Assembly (NCBI RefSeq): GCF_009223885.1
Contig: NZ_CP045144.1
Location: forward strand, 2,902,001 to 2,966,000
Direction of reading: 5' to 3'
Length of the DNA stretch: 64,000 nucleotides
DNA from: Ancylobacter sp. TS-1
GTDB taxonomy: Bacteria; Pseudomonadota; Alphaproteobacteria; Rhizobiales; Xanthobacteraceae
Under the pieces are notes generated by a model. It did no database searches and was not told the DNA's origin. It saw nothing but the letters and a program-made list of their open reading frames with translations. The position numbers and the translations under genes are program-made. This document shows, in pieces, positions 44,017 through 54,735 of the stretch (the first letter of the stretch is position 1; each line of letters starts with the position of its first letter).

Positions 44017-46695
44017 ATGACGAAATGGGTCTACACCTTCGGCGACGGCACTGCGGAAGGTGCGGCGGAAATGCGCAACCTGCTCGGCGGCAAGGGCGCG
44101 AATCTCGCGGAAATGTCGAATCTCGGCCTGCCGGTACCGCCCGGCTTCACCATTTCCACCGAGGTGTGCACCTATTATTACGCCAATGGCAACGTCTACC
44201 CGGACAGCCTGAAGGCCGATGTCGACGCCGCGCTCGCCCATGTCGGCGCGCTCGCCGGCCGCACCTTCGGCGACCCCGCCAACCCGCTTCTGGTCTCCGT
44301 GCGCTCGGGCGCCCGCGCCTCCATGCCCGGCATGATGGACACGGTGCTCAATCTCGGCCTCAACGACGTCACCGTCGAGGCGGTGGCCCGCTCCTCCGGC
44401 GATGCGCGCTTCGCCTATGACAGCTACCGCCGCTTCATCCAGATGTACTCGAACGTGGTGCTGGACTTCCCGCATCATCATTTCGAGGAGGTGCTCGACG
44501 GCTTCAAGGACGATCAGGGCTACACGCTCGACACCGACCTGCATGCCGACGACTGGAAGGAAATCGTCACGCGCTACAAGGCGCTGGTCGAGCACGAGCT
44601 CGGCACTCCCTTCCCGCAGGACCCGCACGACCAGCTCTGGGGCGCCATCGGCGCCGTGTTCGGCTCGTGGATGAACCAGCGCGCCATCGTCTATCGCCGC
44701 CTGCACCAGATCCCCGAGAGCTGGGGCACGGCGGTGAACGTGCAGGCCATGGTGTTCGGCAATATGGGCGAGACCTCCGCCACCGGCGTCGCCTTCACCC
44801 GCAACCCCTCCACCGGCGAGAACGCGCTCTATGGCGAGTTCCTGATCAACGCGCAGGGCGAGGACGTGGTGGCGGGCATCCGCACGCCGCAGAACATCAC
44901 CGAGGTCGCCCGCATCGAGGCCGGCTCCGACAAGCCTTCCATGGAGAAGGCGCTGCCGGAGGTGTTCACCGAGTTCGTCCGCATCGCCGGTGTGCTCGAA
45001 GGGCACTACCGCGACATGCAGGACCTCGAATTCACCGTCGAGCGCGGCAAGCTGTGGATGCTGCAGACCCGCTCGGGCAAGCGCACCGCCAAGGCCTCGC
45101 TGCGCATCGCGGTCGAACTGGCCAATGACGGCGTGATCACCCGCGAGGAAGCCATCGGCCGCGTCGATCCCGCCGCGCTCGACCAGCTTCTGCACCCGAT
45201 GCTCGACCCGAAGGCCGAGAAGAAGGTCATCGGCACCGGCCTGCCGGCCTCCCCGGGCGCTGCCTCGGGCGAGATCGTGTTCTCTGCCGACGAGGCGGAG
45301 CTGCTCAAGACGCAGGGCCGCAAGGTCATTCTGGTGCGCATCGAGACCTCGCCGGAAGACATTCACGGCATGCACGCCGCCCAGGGCATCCTCACCACGC
45401 GCGGCGGCATGACTTCGCACGCGGCGGTGGTGGCGCGCGGCATGGGCAAGCCCTGCGTCTGCGGCGCCGGCACCATCCGCGTCGACTATGTCGCCGGCAC
45501 TCTGACCTCCGGCGGCGTCACGCTGAAGAAGGGCGACATCCTCACCATCGACGGCGCCACCGGGCAGGTGATCGCCGGCGCGGTGCCCACCCTCCAGCCC
45601 GAACTGTCCGGCGAGTTCGCCACGCTGATGGGCTGGGCCGACGGCGTGCGCCGCCTCAAGGTGCGCGCCAATGCGGAGACCCCGCTCGATGCGCGCACGG
45701 CGAAGAATTTCGGCGCCGAGGGCATCGGCCTCTCGCGCACCGAGCACATGTTCTTCGACGGCGACCGCATCCGTTCCGTGCGCGAAATGATCCTCGCGGA
45801 TGACGAGGCGGGCCGCCGCGCCGCGCTCGCCAAGCTGCTCGCCGCGCAGCGCTCGGACTTCCAGGAACTGTTCGAGATAATGGACGGCCTGCCGGTCACG
45901 ATCCGCCTGCTCGACCCGCCGCTGCACGAATTCCTGCCCCACACCGACGCGGAGATCGCGGAAGTGGCGCAAGCGCTCGGGGTTTCCGCCGCCAAGCTCG
46001 CCGCCCGCAAGCGCGAGTTCGACGAGTTCAACCCGATGCTCGGCTTCCGCGGCTGCCGCCTCGCCATCGCCTTCCCGGAGATCGCCGAGATGCAGGCGCG
46101 CGCCATCTTCGAGGCCGCCGTGGCGGCGCAGAAATCGACCGGCAAGTCGGTGGTGCCGGAAATCATGGTGCCGCTGATCACCGGCAAGCGCGAGTTCGAC
46201 CTCGTCAAGCACGACATCGACACGGTGGCGAGGCAGGTCGAGGCCGAGACCGGGGTGACGCTGGAGTACCAGGTCGGCACCATGATCGAGCTGCCGCGCG
46301 CCGCACTGATGGCGGGCGAGATCGCGCAGACGGCGGAGTTCTTCTCCTACGGCACCAACGACCTCACCCAGACCACCTACGGCATCTCGCGCGACGATGC
46401 CGGCACGTTCCTCGGCACCTATATCGCCAAGGGCATCTTCGCGGTGGACCCCTTCGTCTCGATCGACGTCGACGGCGTGGGCGAGCTGGTGAAGATCGCC
46501 ACCGAGCGCGGCCGCGCCGTGCGCCCGAAGCTCAAGCTCGGCATCTGCGGCGAGCATGGCGGCGACCCGGCCTCGGTCGCCTTCTGCGAGGAAGTCGGGC
46601 TCGATTACGTGTCCTGCTCGCCCTTCCGCGTCCCCATCGCCCGCCTCGCCGCCGCCCAGGCCGCGCTGAAGACGCAGGCGGCAAGTCAGGCGTGA
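44017..46695 (+). CDS. ppdK: Pyruvate, phosphate dikinase
   Basis: Interconverts pyruvate + ATP + Pi and PEP + AMP + PPi. 892 aa. N-terminal ATP-grasp region (LLGGKGANLAEMSNLGLPVPPGFTI, SVRSGARASMPGMMDTVLNLG); central swivelling domain with the phospho-His at about 468 (GGMTSHAAVVARGMGKPCVC); C-terminal PEP/pyruvate barrel (GTNDLTQTTYGISRDDAG and GICGEHGGDPASV). ATG 44017 is chosen from the family start MTKWVYTFGDG. The glyQS-ppdK order is conserved in Rhizobiales. Confidence 0.97.
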   Translation: MTKWVYTFGDGTAEGAAEMRNLLGGKGANLAEMSNLGLPVPPGFTISTEVCTYYYANGNVYPDSLKADVDAALAHVGALAGRTFGDPANPLLVSVRSGARASMPGMMDTVLNLGLNDVTVEAVARSSGDARFAYDSYRRFIQMYSNVVLDFPHHHFEEVLDGFKDDQGYTLDTDLHADDWKEIVTRYKALVEHELGTPFPQDPHDQLWGAIGAVFGSWMNQRAIVYRRLHQIPESWGTAVNVQAMVFGNMGETSATGVAFTRNPSTGENALYGEFLINAQGEDVVAGIRTPQNITEVARIEAGSDKPSMEKALPEVFTEFVRIAGVLEGHYRDMQDLEFTVERGKLWMLQTRSGKRTAKASLRIAVELANDGVITREEAIGRVDPAALDQLLHPMLDPKAEKKVIGTGLPASPGAASGEIVFSADEAELLKTQGRKVILVRIETSPEDIHGMHAAQGILTTRGGMTSHAAVVARGMGKPCVCGAGTIRVDYVAGTLTSGGVTLKKGDILTIDGATGQVIAGAVPTLQPELSGEFATLMGWADGVRRLKVRANAETPLDARTAKNFGAEGIGLSRTEHMFFDGDRIRSVREMILADDEAGRRAALAKLLAAQRSDFQELFEIMDGLPVTIRLLDPPLHEFLPHTDAEIAEVAQALGVSAAKLAARKREFDEFNPMLGFRGCRLAIAFPEIAEMQARAIFEAAVAAQKSTGKSVVPEIMVPLITGKREFDLVKHDIDTVARQVEAETGVTLEYQVGTMIELPRAALMAGEIAQTAEFFSYGTNDLTQTTYGISRDDAGTFLGTYIAKGIFAVDPFVSIDVDGVGELVKIATERGRAVRPKLKLGICGEHGGDPASVAFCEEVGLDYVSCSPFRVPIARLAAAQAALKTQAASQA

Positions 46696-46711
46696 GCCCG
46701 CACCAGTAAGG

Positions 46712-46800
46712 CGTCATCCCGGCCAAGCGAAGCGCGAGCCGGGATCGCTCCCCACGTCCCACGCGATCCCGGATCGGCCTTGCGGCCGTCCGGGATGACG
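46712..46800. repeat. Type-A palindromic intergenic repeat
   Basis: CGTCATCCCGG ... CCGGGATGACG with inner GAGCCGGGATCG and CGATCCCGGATCGG. Lies between convergent ppdK and mutS. Confidence 0.85.
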
Positions 46801-46844
46801 GACGAATGAGGGGCAGCCGGGCGTCGAGCCCGGCCGCACCACAC

Positions 46845-46876
46845 CGTCATGCCCGGGCTTGACCCGGGCATCCGCG
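46845..46876. repeat. Type-B palindromic intergenic repeat
   Basis: cgtcatgcccgggcttga then cccgggcatccgcg: arms ATGCCCGGG/CCCGGGCAT. Same gap as the preceding type-A unit. Confidence 0.8.
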
Positions 46877-46900
46877 TCTTCGCGTTAGGCCGCGCCCCCC

Positions 46901-49693
46901 TCACCCGCCCTTCGCCATCCCCTTCAGCCGGTACAGCGCCTCCAGCGCCTCGCGCGGCGTCATCTCGTCGGGGTTGAGCCCGGCGAGTTCGGTCTTCATC
47001 GCCTGCGCCGCCGGGTCGGCCTTGGCCGCCGGTGCGGCGGGGGCGGGCGCGCGGTTGAGGGCGGCGAAGAGGGGCAGGTCGTCCAGAATCCGCTGCGTCG
47101 GCGCGGCGCGGTCGGCGGACTCCAGCTCGGTCAGCACGGCACGGGCGCGCTCGACCACGGCGTGCGGGAGGCCGGCGAGCTTGGCGACCTGGATGCCGTA
47201 GGAGCGGTCCGCCGCGCCGGGCACCACCTCATGCAGGAAGATCACCTCGCCCTCCCACTCCTTCACCTTCACCGTCGCGTTGACGAGGCGGGGCAGGCGC
47301 TGCGACAGCGCGGTCAGCTCGTGGAAATGGGTGGCGAACAGGCCGCGGCAGCGGTTCGCCTCGTGCAGGTGCTCGAGGCTCGCCCAGGCGATGGACAGGC
47401 CGTCGAAGGTCGCCGTGCCGCGCCCGATCTCGTCGAGGATGACGAGCGAGCGCTCGGTCGCCTGATTGAGGATGGCGGCGGTCTCCACCATCTCGACCAT
47501 GAAGGTCGAGCGCCCGCGCGCCAGGTCGTCCGCCGCGCCGACGCGCGAGAACAGCCGGTCGATCACGCCGATGCGGGCGGACCGCGCGGGGACGAAGGCG
47601 CCGGCCTGGGCGAGAATGGCGATCAGCGCGTTCTGGCGCAGGAACGTCGATTTGCCGGCCATGTTCGGGCCGGTGAGCAGCCAGATGCGGCCCGCGCGCG
47701 CCCCCTCGGGCGGCGACAATTCGCAGTCATTGGCCACGAACGGCCCACCCGAGGAGATGCGTTCTTGGCGCAGCGCCTGCTCGACCACCGGATGGCGCCC
47801 GCCCTCGATGGCGAAGTCGAGCCCGCCATCGACCTCGGGGCGCACATGCGCCTCGTCGACGGCGAGCTGCGCCAGCGCGGCGGTGACGTCGATGGCGGCG
47901 AGCGCCTCGGCGCAGGCGCGGATGGCTTCCGCCTGCGCCAGCACCAGCGCGGCCAGCTCGTCGAAGATGCGCTGCTCCAGCCCGAGCGCCCGCTCGCCGG
48001 CGCTGGCGATCTTCGCCTCCAGCTCGGCAAGCTCGGTGGAGGTGAAGCGCATCGCCCCCGCCATGGTCTGGCGGTGCACGAAGACGACATCGAAGGGCGG
48101 CTCGCGCAGGCGGTCGGCGTTCTGCTGGCTGACCTCGACATAATAGCCGAGCACCGCATTGTGCCGGATCTTCAGCGCGCGCACGCCGGTTTCCTCGACA
48201 TAGCGGCGCTCGAGGCTGGCGACGACGCGCCGGCTTTCGTCGCGCAGCGCGCGGGTGGCGTCGAGATCGGGCGAATAGCCGGCCCGGGTGAAGCCGCCGT
48301 CGCGGCGATTGAGCGGCAGCTCGTCGCCGAGCGCGGCCTGGAGCGTCGCCGCCAGCGCCGGGTCGATGCCGCCGAGCAGGCCCGCCGCCCGCGCCAGTTC
48401 CGGCGGCGCCGGGGAGGCGGCGATCAGTTCGGCAATGGCGGCGCCTTCGGAAAGCCCGCGCCCGATGGCGGCAAGGTCGCGCGGGCCGGAGCGGCCGAGC
48501 GCCACCCGCGAGAGCGCGCGGGCAAGGTCGGGCGCGCCGGAAAGGCGCTCGCGCAACCGGGCGCGCAGGCCGCTCTCGTCGACCAGATGCTCCACCGCGT
48601 CGAGCCGTTCCGCGATGCGGGCGGGGTCGGTCAGCGGCTCGGCAAGGCGCCGGGCGAGCAGGCGCGCCCCGGCCGAGGTGACGGTACGGTCCACCGCCGC
48701 GCACAGGCTCCCCGTCCGCTCGCCGGTGGTGGTGCGCAGGATTTCGAGATTCGCCCGCGTCGCCGGGTCGATCACCATGGCCTCGCTGGAGGCCTCGCGC
48801 TGCGGCCGGCTCAGCGGCGGGCGGGCGCCGAGCTGGGTGCGCTCGATATAGGCGACGACGGCGCCGGCAGCCGCCAGTTCGGCACGCGAGAAGCTGCCGA
48901 AGGAATCGAGCGTCGCCACGCCGTAGAAGCCGGCGATGCGCCGCTCGGCGGTGGCGCCGTCGAAGCTGTCGCGCGGCAGCGGGGTGACGGCGGGCTGGGA
49001 GCGCCAGAGCGGGCGCAGCGCCGGCTCGTCATAGATGGCGTCGGCGACCAGCAGTTCCGCCGGCTCGATGCGGGCGAGGTCGGCGGCCAAGCGCCCGGTG
49101 TCGGTCTCGGCGACCCGGAAGGAGCCGGTGGAGATGTCGGCGAAGGCGAGGGCGTAGACATAGCCGTCCTCGCCTTCCCCGCCCTTCACCCGGGCGAGGC
49201 TTGCCAGCACGTTCTCGCGCCGCGCGTCGAGCAGGGCATCCTCGGTCAGCGTGCCGGGGGTGACGAGGCGGATGACGTCCCGCTTCACCACGCTCTTCGG
49301 ACCGCGCTTCTTCGCCTCGGCGGGGTCCTCGATCTGCTCGCAGACGGCGACGCGGTGGCCGGCCGCGATCAGCCGGTTGAGATATTCCTCGGCGCGTTCC
49401 ACCGGAACGCCGCACATCGGGATGTCCTCGCCCTGATGCTTGCCGCGCTTGGTGAGCACGATGCCGAGCGTGCGCGAGGCGATTTCGGCGTCGCCGAAGA
49501 ACAGTTCGTAGAAATCGCCCATCCGGTAGAACAGCAGGCTGCCGGGATTGGCGGTCTTGATCTCGACGTACTGCGCCATCATCGGCGTGACGCGCTCGGC
49601 ATCGGCCGGCTTGGGCGTGACGCGCTCGGCGTCGCCGGACGCGTTCGGCTCGGCGGCCTCGTCGGAACCGGCTGTCTTCGGGGAAGCGTTCAT
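46901..49693 (-). CDS. mutS: DNA mismatch repair protein MutS
   Basis: 930 aa. Mismatch-recognition motif [15 protein letters not shown] near residue 57 (Phe-x-Glu), connector, lever/clamp and an ATPase with Walker [10 protein letters not shown] near residue 675 and [19 protein letters not shown] short Ala-rich tail and the small C-terminal helical part end in [13 protein letters not shown]. The N-terminus has a ten-codon tandem duplication ([20 protein letters not shown]) before the conserved MMAQYVEIK. It could also start at the Met just before AQYVEIK. Confidence 0.97.
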   Translation of the reverse strand: MNASPKTAGSDEAAEPNASGDAERVTPKPADAERVTPMMAQYVEIKTANPGSLLFYRMGDFYELFFGDAEIASRTLGIVLTKRGKHQGEDIPMCGVPVERAEEYLNRLIAAGHRVAVCEQIEDPAEAKKRGPKSVVKRDVIRLVTPGTLTEDALLDARRENVLASLARVKGGEGEDGYVYALAFADISTGSFRVAETDTGRLAADLARIEPAELLVADAIYDEPALRPLWRSQPAVTPLPRDSFDGATAERRIAGFYGVATLDSFGSFSRAELAAAGAVVAYIERTQLGARPPLSRPQREASSEAMVIDPATRANLEILRTTTGERTGSLCAAVDRTVTSAGARLLARRLAEPLTDPARIAERLDAVEHLVDESGLRARLRERLSGAPDLARALSRVALGRSGPRDLAAIGRGLSEGAAIAELIAASPAPPELARAAGLLGGIDPALAATLQAALGDELPLNRRDGGFTRAGYSPDLDATRALRDESRRVVASLERRYVEETGVRALKIRHNAVLGYYVEVSQQNADRLREPPFDVVFVHRQTMAGAMRFTSTELAELEAKIASAGERALGLEQRIFDELAALVLAQAEAIRACAEALAAIDVTAALAQLAVDEAHVRPEVDGGLDFAIEGGRHPVVEQALRQERISSGGPFVANDCELSPPEGARAGRIWLLTGPNMAGKSTFLRQNALIAILAQAGAFVPARSARIGVIDRLFSRVGAADDLARGRSTFMVEMVETAAILNQATERSLVILDEIGRGTATFDGLSIAWASLEHLHEANRCRGLFATHFHELTALSQRLPRLVNATVKVKEWEGEVIFLHEVVPGAADRSYGIQVAKLAGLPHAVVERARAVLTELESADRAAPTQRILDDLPLFAALNRAPAPAAPAAKADPAAQAMKTELAGLNPDEMTPREALEALYRLKGMAKGG
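49584..49634. repeat. 30-bp-period direct repeat in the mutS 5' end
   Basis: ggcgtgacgcgctcggc(a/g)tcg occurs at 49584-49604 and 49614-49634. It encodes DAERVTP twice with a period of ten codons. Confidence 0.85.
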
Positions 49694-49811
49694 GGCGTGG
49701 ACGCTGGCAGAGGCGGGGGCGGCGTTGCAAGCACGCTCGCCCGTTATCCCCTCACTGTTTTGCCGATCGCGCCTTCCGGCGCCCGGATCGGTCCTCCGGG
49801 CGGAAAGGGCT

Positions 49812-50312
49812 TCAAAGCTCGATCCCGCGCAGCGCCTCGGGGTCCATCAGCCCCATCAGCCGGCCGGCGGCGGCGCGGGCGAAGCGCAGCGTCAGCGCCT
49901 TGCGCGTCGCGCCCGGCATCGGGTGGTGCGGCGCCTCGCGCACCAGCCCGCCGCCGAACGGGTCGGCGACCAGTATGCCGGCGTCCTCCGGCAATATGTC
50001 GAGCGGGAAGTCGGGACCGACGGCGAAGAGCAGCCGGTCGCAATGGAGCCGGTAGTCGGTCCATTTGCGGTCGGTGCGGAAGTCGATGACCGAGGATTTG
50101 ATCTCGACCACCCACACCTCGCCGCGCGCGTCGAGCGCCGCGATGTCGGCCCGTCTTCCGGAGGCGAGGCAGAATTCCGGCACGCCGACCATGCCGCGCG
50201 CCGCCAGATAGCGCATCGCCCCGCGCTGGATGCCGCGCGCGGTCTCCGATTGCCGACCGTCTTCCGGCAGGACGAGGCCGGCGAGAGGGTCGTGGAAAGA
50301 GGTGTCGCTCAT
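49812..50312 (-). CDS. mmcB: MmcB family DNA repair protein
   Basis: 166 aa. PD-(D/E)XK-like features [35 protein letters not shown] (catalytic D, E-x-K) after [18 protein letters not shown]. The family was described in Alphaproteobacteria as an SOS-linked mutagenesis factor and a putative endonuclease. It is adjacent to mutS, transcribed toward it; gap of 118 bases. Confidence 0.9.
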   Translation of the reverse strand: MSDTSFHDPLAGLVLPEDGRQSETARGIQRGAMRYLAARGMVGVPEFCLASGRRADIAALDARGEVWVVEIKSSVIDFRTDRKWTDYRLHCDRLLFAVGPDFPLDILPEDAGILVADPFGGGLVREAPHHPMPGATRKALTLRFARAAAGRLMGLMDPEALRGIEL

Positions 50313-50368
50313 GGCGTGTACCCTATCCGTTCTCGTCGCGCGGCGGAAGATGACCCGGCGGGGAGCCG

Positions 50369-51853
50369 CTAGCTTCGGCGGGAAACGTCGTCCGCCGGCC
50401 CGATCTCCATCGGCGCCGCCTCGATGGCGGAGGCGTCCTCGCCGCGCGAGAAGGCGGGCAGTTCGGCGCCGGCAAGCGGGGTGGCGGGCGCGGGCGGGCG
50501 CGACCCGGCATGGAGCCGACGCACCACCGCGAAGGCGCAGATCAGCGCCGCCACGCCGAAGGCGACCGAGCCGAGCGCCTGCCCGGCGATGACGCCCTCG
50601 GCACCGAAATAATGGCCGCCGATCCAGACGAAGGGAATGGTGCCCAGACTCGCCCGGCCCCAGTTGAACAGGGTCGAGAGCAGGGGGGCGCCCAGATTGT
50701 TGAAGGCGGCATTGGCGACGAACAGCGCGCCGAAGAACACATAGGCGCCCGCCGCGTAGAGGCAGAAGAAGGCGACCAGATGCACGCCCTCCGGCGACAG
50801 GCCGAACACGCCGGCGAGAAGGTTGCGCGCCAGCGCCAGAACCGCCCAGACCGCCAGCACATAGACGAGGGTGAGCATCAGGCTGTCGCGGATCGACTGG
50901 CGCACGCGGTCATAGCGCCCGGCGCCGACATTCTGGCCGATCACCGGGCCGATGGCGCCGGTGAGGGCGAAGAGCGGGCCGAAGGCGACCGGGATCAGCC
51001 GGCCGATCACCGCCCACGCCGCCACCGCCGCATCACCGTGCGGGGCGAGCGCATAGGTGACATAGGCGTTGCCGACCGGGGTGGCGACATTGGTGAGGAT
51101 GGCCGGAACCGCGATGGCCGAGAGCGGGCCGAGATCGGTGAGCAGGCCGGCGAGGCTCGGTCGTTCGGCCAGCCTGTGCACCCGCACCACGGCGTTGAGC
51201 CCATAGGCCGCCATGACGATGCGCGCCAGCACCGAGGCGATGGCGGCGCCCTCGACGCCGAGCCCGAGGCCGAGGATCAGCAGCGGGTCGAGCACGGCGG
51301 TGGCGAGCCCGCCCGACAGCGTGACCCACATGGAGCGGCGCGCATCGCCGATGCCGCGCAGCGTGCCGGAGGCCGCCATGCCGATGCCGAGCAGCGGCGT
51401 CGAGGGCAGCACGATCAGCAGGAAGTCGCGCGCCAGATCGAGCGTGCGCCCGCTGGCGCCGAGCAGGCTCAGCAGCGGGGTGAGCACCGGCAGCATGAGC
51501 ACGGAGACCAGCCCGGTGGCGACGCTCATATAGAGGAGCGAGGATGTCGAGAGACGTCGCCCCGCCGCGACCTGCCCCCGGCCGACGGCGCGGGAGACCA
51601 GCGCCGAGCCGGAGATCATCACCCCGATGGCGACCGAGGTGATGAAGAACATCACCGTGCCGGCATAGCCGATGGCCGCCGCCAGTTCCTCCTCGCCGAG
51701 CAGCGAGATGTAGAACAGGTTCAGCAGGTCGACGACGAACACCGCCATCAGGCCGATCGAGCCCGCCGCCGTCATGGTGGCGACGTGGCGCAGCGTGGAC
51801 CCGTGGACGAAGCGTGCCGCGATGGGGCGCGCGGGTGCGGAGGAACGGCTCAT
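50369..51853 (-). CDS. MATE family efflux transporter
   Basis: 494 aa, 12 hydrophobic helices in two related halves ([36 protein letters not shown] and [40 protein letters not shown]). Na+ or H+-driven export of drugs or metabolites. The Ser/Pro/Glu C-tail is not conserved. ATG 51853; divergent from argB. Confidence 0.92.
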   Translation of the reverse strand: MSRSSAPARPIAARFVHGSTLRHVATMTAAGSIGLMAVFVVDLLNLFYISLLGEEELAAAIGYAGTVMFFITSVAIGVMISGSALVSRAVGRGQVAAGRRLSTSSLLYMSVATGLVSVLMLPVLTPLLSLLGASGRTLDLARDFLLIVLPSTPLLGIGMAASGTLRGIGDARRSMWVTLSGGLATAVLDPLLILGLGLGVEGAAIASVLARIVMAAYGLNAVVRVHRLAERPSLAGLLTDLGPLSAIAVPAILTNVATPVGNAYVTYALAPHGDAAVAAWAVIGRLIPVAFGPLFALTGAIGPVIGQNVGAGRYDRVRQSIRDSLMLTLVYVLAVWAVLALARNLLAGVFGLSPEGVHLVAFFCLYAAGAYVFFGALFVANAAFNNLGAPLLSTLFNWGRASLGTIPFVWIGGHYFGAEGVIAGQALGSVAFGVAALICAFAVVRRLHAGSRPPAPATPLAGAELPAFSRGEDASAIEAAPMEIGPADDVSRRS

Positions 51854-51966
51854 GCACGAGCATATGGCATGCCGGGGCGGCCGCGCACAGGCGCCGGCGC
51901 GCAACCGCGCCCTTGCATCGCTGCCAGCCATTGCGCCCATGCGCGCGACCGGCGCAAGGCGACGAT

Positions 51967-51995
51967 TGAGAAGCGTCATCGAAATCGGCTAGAAG
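51967..51995 (+). promoter_or_regulatory. Putative argB promoter
   Basis: TTGAGA (51967-51972), 17 bases, CTAGAA (51990-51995), 74 bases before the argB ATG. Confidence 0.45.
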
Positions 51996-52069
51996 GGCAC
52001 GCCCCGCACGGGCCTCGCGCCGTGCCGGCTCCCGATTCACCGCCTCCCGCCCGCGCGAACGGATCCGCC

Positions 52070-52963
52070 ATGACCGCTGACATTACCGACGATCACGCCA
52101 AGGCCCGCGTGCTGGTGCAGGCGCTGCCGCACATGCAGCGCTACGACGACGCGATCATCGTGGTGAAATATGGCGGCCACGCCATGGGCGACGAGCAGGT
52201 GGCGCGCGACTTCGCGCAGGACATCGTCCTGCTCGAGCAGTCCGGCGTGAACCCTGTCGTGGTGCATGGCGGCGGGCCGCAGATCGGTGCGATGCTGGCC
52301 AAGCTCGGCATCAAGTCGGAATTCGCCGCCGGCCTGCGCATCACCGACAAGGCCACCGTCGAGATCGTCGAGATGGTGCTGGCCGGCTCGATCAACAAAT
52401 CCCTCGTTGGCTTCATCAACGAGGCCGGCGGCAAGGCGCTGGGCCTGTCCGGCAAGGACGGCAACATGGTCGTCGCCTCCAAGGTGACGCGCTCGGTGCG
52501 CGACCCGGATTCGAACATCGAGCAGGTGATCGACCTCGGCTTCGTCGGCGAGCCCGAGACGGTCGACACCACCGTTCTCGACCAGATCCTCGGCCGCGAG
52601 CTGATTCCGGTCCTCGCCCCCGTCGCCACCGGCAAGGATGGCGGCACCTTCAACGTCAACGCCGACACCTTCGCGGGCGCCATCGCCGGCGCGCTCGGCG
52701 CCAAGCGGCTGCTGCTGCTGACCGACGTGCCCGGCGTGCTCGATGCCGACAAGCAGCTCATCAAGGAGCTGACCATCGCCCAGGCGCGCGCGCTGATCGC
52801 CGACGGCACCATTTCGGGCGGCATGATCCCCAAGGTCGAGACCTGCATCTACGCGCTGGAGCAGGGCGTCGAGGGGGTGGTGATCCTCGACGGCAAGGTG
52901 CCGCATTCCGTGCTGCTGGAGCTGCTCACCGACCATGGTGCCGGCACGCTCATCCGGCCCTGA
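52070..52963 (+). CDS. argB: Acetylglutamate kinase
   Basis: Second step of arginine synthesis: ATP + N-acetylglutamate. 297 aa with [16 protein letters not shown] (catalytic Lys), [48 protein letters not shown] and [14 protein letters not shown]. The N-terminal helix (residues 1-25) is the type seen in arginine-feedback-regulated hexameric enzymes. Ten bases separate it from the nucleotidase. Confidence 0.97.
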   Translation: MTADITDDHAKARVLVQALPHMQRYDDAIIVVKYGGHAMGDEQVARDFAQDIVLLEQSGVNPVVVHGGGPQIGAMLAKLGIKSEFAAGLRITDKATVEIVEMVLAGSINKSLVGFINEAGGKALGLSGKDGNMVVASKVTRSVRDPDSNIEQVIDLGFVGEPETVDTTVLDQILGRELIPVLAPVATGKDGGTFNVNADTFAGAIAGALGAKRLLLLTDVPGVLDADKQLIKELTIAQARALIADGTISGGMIPKVETCIYALEQGVEGVVILDGKVPHSVLLELLTDHGAGTLIRP

Positions 52964-52972
52964 GGGCGCGCC

Positions 52973-53686
52973 GTGACCTCATTGCCGGCGCCGCGCGCGG
53001 TCGACTTCACCCATGTGGATACGTGGGTGTTCGACCTCGACAACACGCTCTACCCGCCCGGGCTCGACCTGTGGCGGCAGATCGACCTGCGCATGCGCAG
53101 CTACATCGCCGACTATCTCGGCCTGTCGCTGGACGACGCCTTCGCGCTGCAGAAAGGCTATTACCGCAAGTACGGCACCTCGCTGCGCGGGCTGATGATC
53201 GAGCACGGCATGGACCCGGACCCGTTCCTCGCTAATGCCCACGCCATCGACCTCGCCTCGCTCGACCCGGCGCCGGAGCTGGGCGAGGCGCTCGGCGCGC
53301 TGCCGGGGCGCAAGCTCGTCTACACCAACGGCTCGCGCGGCCATGCCGATCAGGTTCTGGCCAAGCTCGGAATCTCCGACCGTTTCGCCGACGTGCACGA
53401 CATCGTCGCCGCCGAGTTCCACCCCAAGCCGCACGAGACCGCCTATCGCGGCTTCCTCGCCCGCTTCGAGGTCGACCCCGCCCGCGCGGCGATGTTCGAG
53501 GACCTCGCCCGCAACCTCGAAGTGCCGGCGCAGCTCGGCATGCGCACCGTGCTCGTGGTCCCGCGCGGCGAGGCGGTCAGCCCGGCCGACCGCGAGGCAT
53601 GGGAGCATGAGGGCCGCGACGGCGCGCATATCGACGTGGTGACGGACGACCTGACGGCGTTCCTGAATTCGCTGCGCGCGCCCTGA
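52973..53686 (+). CDS. Pyrimidine 5'-nucleotidase (HAD superfamily, Sdt1 type)
   Basis: 237 aa. HAD motifs: VFDLDNTLYPP (motif I, about 18-28), KLVYTNGSRGHADQVLAKLGI (II), KPHETAYRGFL (III) and MFEDLARNLEVPAQLGM (IV; the usual ED-(S/L)-x-x-N form). Removes the phosphate from pyrimidine nucleotides. Linked to argB and dapD in this group. Confidence 0.92.
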   Translation: MTSLPAPRAVDFTHVDTWVFDLDNTLYPPGLDLWRQIDLRMRSYIADYLGLSLDDAFALQKGYYRKYGTSLRGLMIEHGMDPDPFLANAHAIDLASLDPAPELGEALGALPGRKLVYTNGSRGHADQVLAKLGISDRFADVHDIVAAEFHPKPHETAYRGFLARFEVDPARAAMFEDLARNLEVPAQLGMRTVLVVPRGEAVSPADREAWEHEGRDGAHIDVVTDDLTAFLNSLRAP

Positions 53687-53752
53687 GCCACATCCCCGTT
53701 GACAGAAGCCGTCCGCGACCGGACAAGACGCCCCGGACAGCGGGAGAATGAC

Positions 53753-54595
53753 ATGTCGAGCCAGCTTCAGAGCATCGTCGAGAACGCCTTCGAGAACCGG
53801 GCCGAGATCAATTTCGAGACCGGCGGCGAAGTGCGCCACGCGGTGAACGAGGCGCTGGCGCTGCTCGATTCCGGCAAGGCACGCGTCGCCGAGCCCGGCA
53901 CGGATGGCAACTGGACGGTCAACCAGTGGCTCAAGAAGGCGGTGCTGCTCTCCTTCCGCCTCAACGACATGACCGCCATTCCCGGCGCGCCGGGCGGCGC
54001 CCACTGGTGGGACAAGGTACCCTCCAAGTTCGAGGGCTGGGGCGAGGGCGAGTTCCGCGCGGCGGGTTTCCGCGCCGTACCCGGCGCCATCGTGCGCCGC
54101 TCGGCCTTCATCGCGCCGAACGTCGTGCTGATGCCCTCCTTCGTCAATCTCGGCGCCCGCGTCGATTCCGGCTCCATGGTCGACACCTGGGCGACGGTCG
54201 GCTCCTGCGCGCAGATCGGCAGGAACGTGCATCTGTCCGGCGGCGTCGGCATTGGCGGCGTGCTGGAACCCCTGCAGGCCGGCCCGGTCATCATCGAGGA
54301 CGACTGCTTCATCGGCGCCCGCTCGGAAGTGGTCGAGGGCGTGATCGTGCGGCGCGGCTCGGTGCTCTCCATGGGCGTGTTCATCTCGGCGACGACCAAG
54401 ATCGTCGACCGCGCCACCGGCGAGGTCTTCGTCGGCGAGGTGCCGGCCTATTCCGTCGTGGTGCCCGGCGCGCTGCCCGGCAAGCCGCTGCCCGACGGCA
54501 CGCCCGGCCCCTCGCTCTACTGCGCGGTGATCGTCAAGCGCGTGGACGAGCAGACCCGCTCCAAGACCTCGATCAACGACCTGCTGCGGGATTGA
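53753..54595 (+). CDS. dapD: 2,3,4,5-tetrahydropyridine-2,6-dicarboxylate N-succinyltransferase
   Basis: Lysine/diaminopimelate pathway. 280 aa, N-terminal helical domain ([21 protein letters not shown]) and left-handed beta-helix hexapeptide repeats ([54 protein letters not shown]). ATG 53753 is preceded by GGGAGAATG; an upstream ATG at 53699 would add 18 non-homologous residues. Confidence 0.97.
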   Translation: MSSQLQSIVENAFENRAEINFETGGEVRHAVNEALALLDSGKARVAEPGTDGNWTVNQWLKKAVLLSFRLNDMTAIPGAPGGAHWWDKVPSKFEGWGEGEFRAAGFRAVPGAIVRRSAFIAPNVVLMPSFVNLGARVDSGSMVDTWATVGSCAQIGRNVHLSGGVGIGGVLEPLQAGPVIIEDDCFIGARSEVVEGVIVRRGSVLSMGVFISATTKIVDRATGEVFVGEVPAYSVVVPGALPGKPLPDGTPGPSLYCAVIVKRVDEQTRSKTSINDLLRD

Positions 54596-54613
54596 TCTGC
54601 GCTTTGTTTAAGA

Positions 54614-54718
54614 CGTCATCCCGGCCGCAGCGTAGCGAAGAGCCGGGATCGCAGGCAAAGTAAGAGCGCGCGTTCCTTCGCGATCCCGGATAATGGCGTT
54701 GCCATTTCCGGGATGACG
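54614..54718. repeat. Type-A palindromic intergenic repeat
   Basis: CGTCATCCCGG ... CCGGGATGACG with inner AGCCGGGATCG and CGATCCCGG. Between dapD and dapE, which are otherwise close in the same direction. Confidence 0.85.
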
Positions 54719-54735
54719 GCAACAGGAAGTTCGAC

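Noticed and set aside
43996..46557. An 853-codon frame antisense to ppdK
   Set aside because: ppdK on the plus strand is complete and unmistakable; the antisense text is His/Gly/Asp-rich shadow coding.
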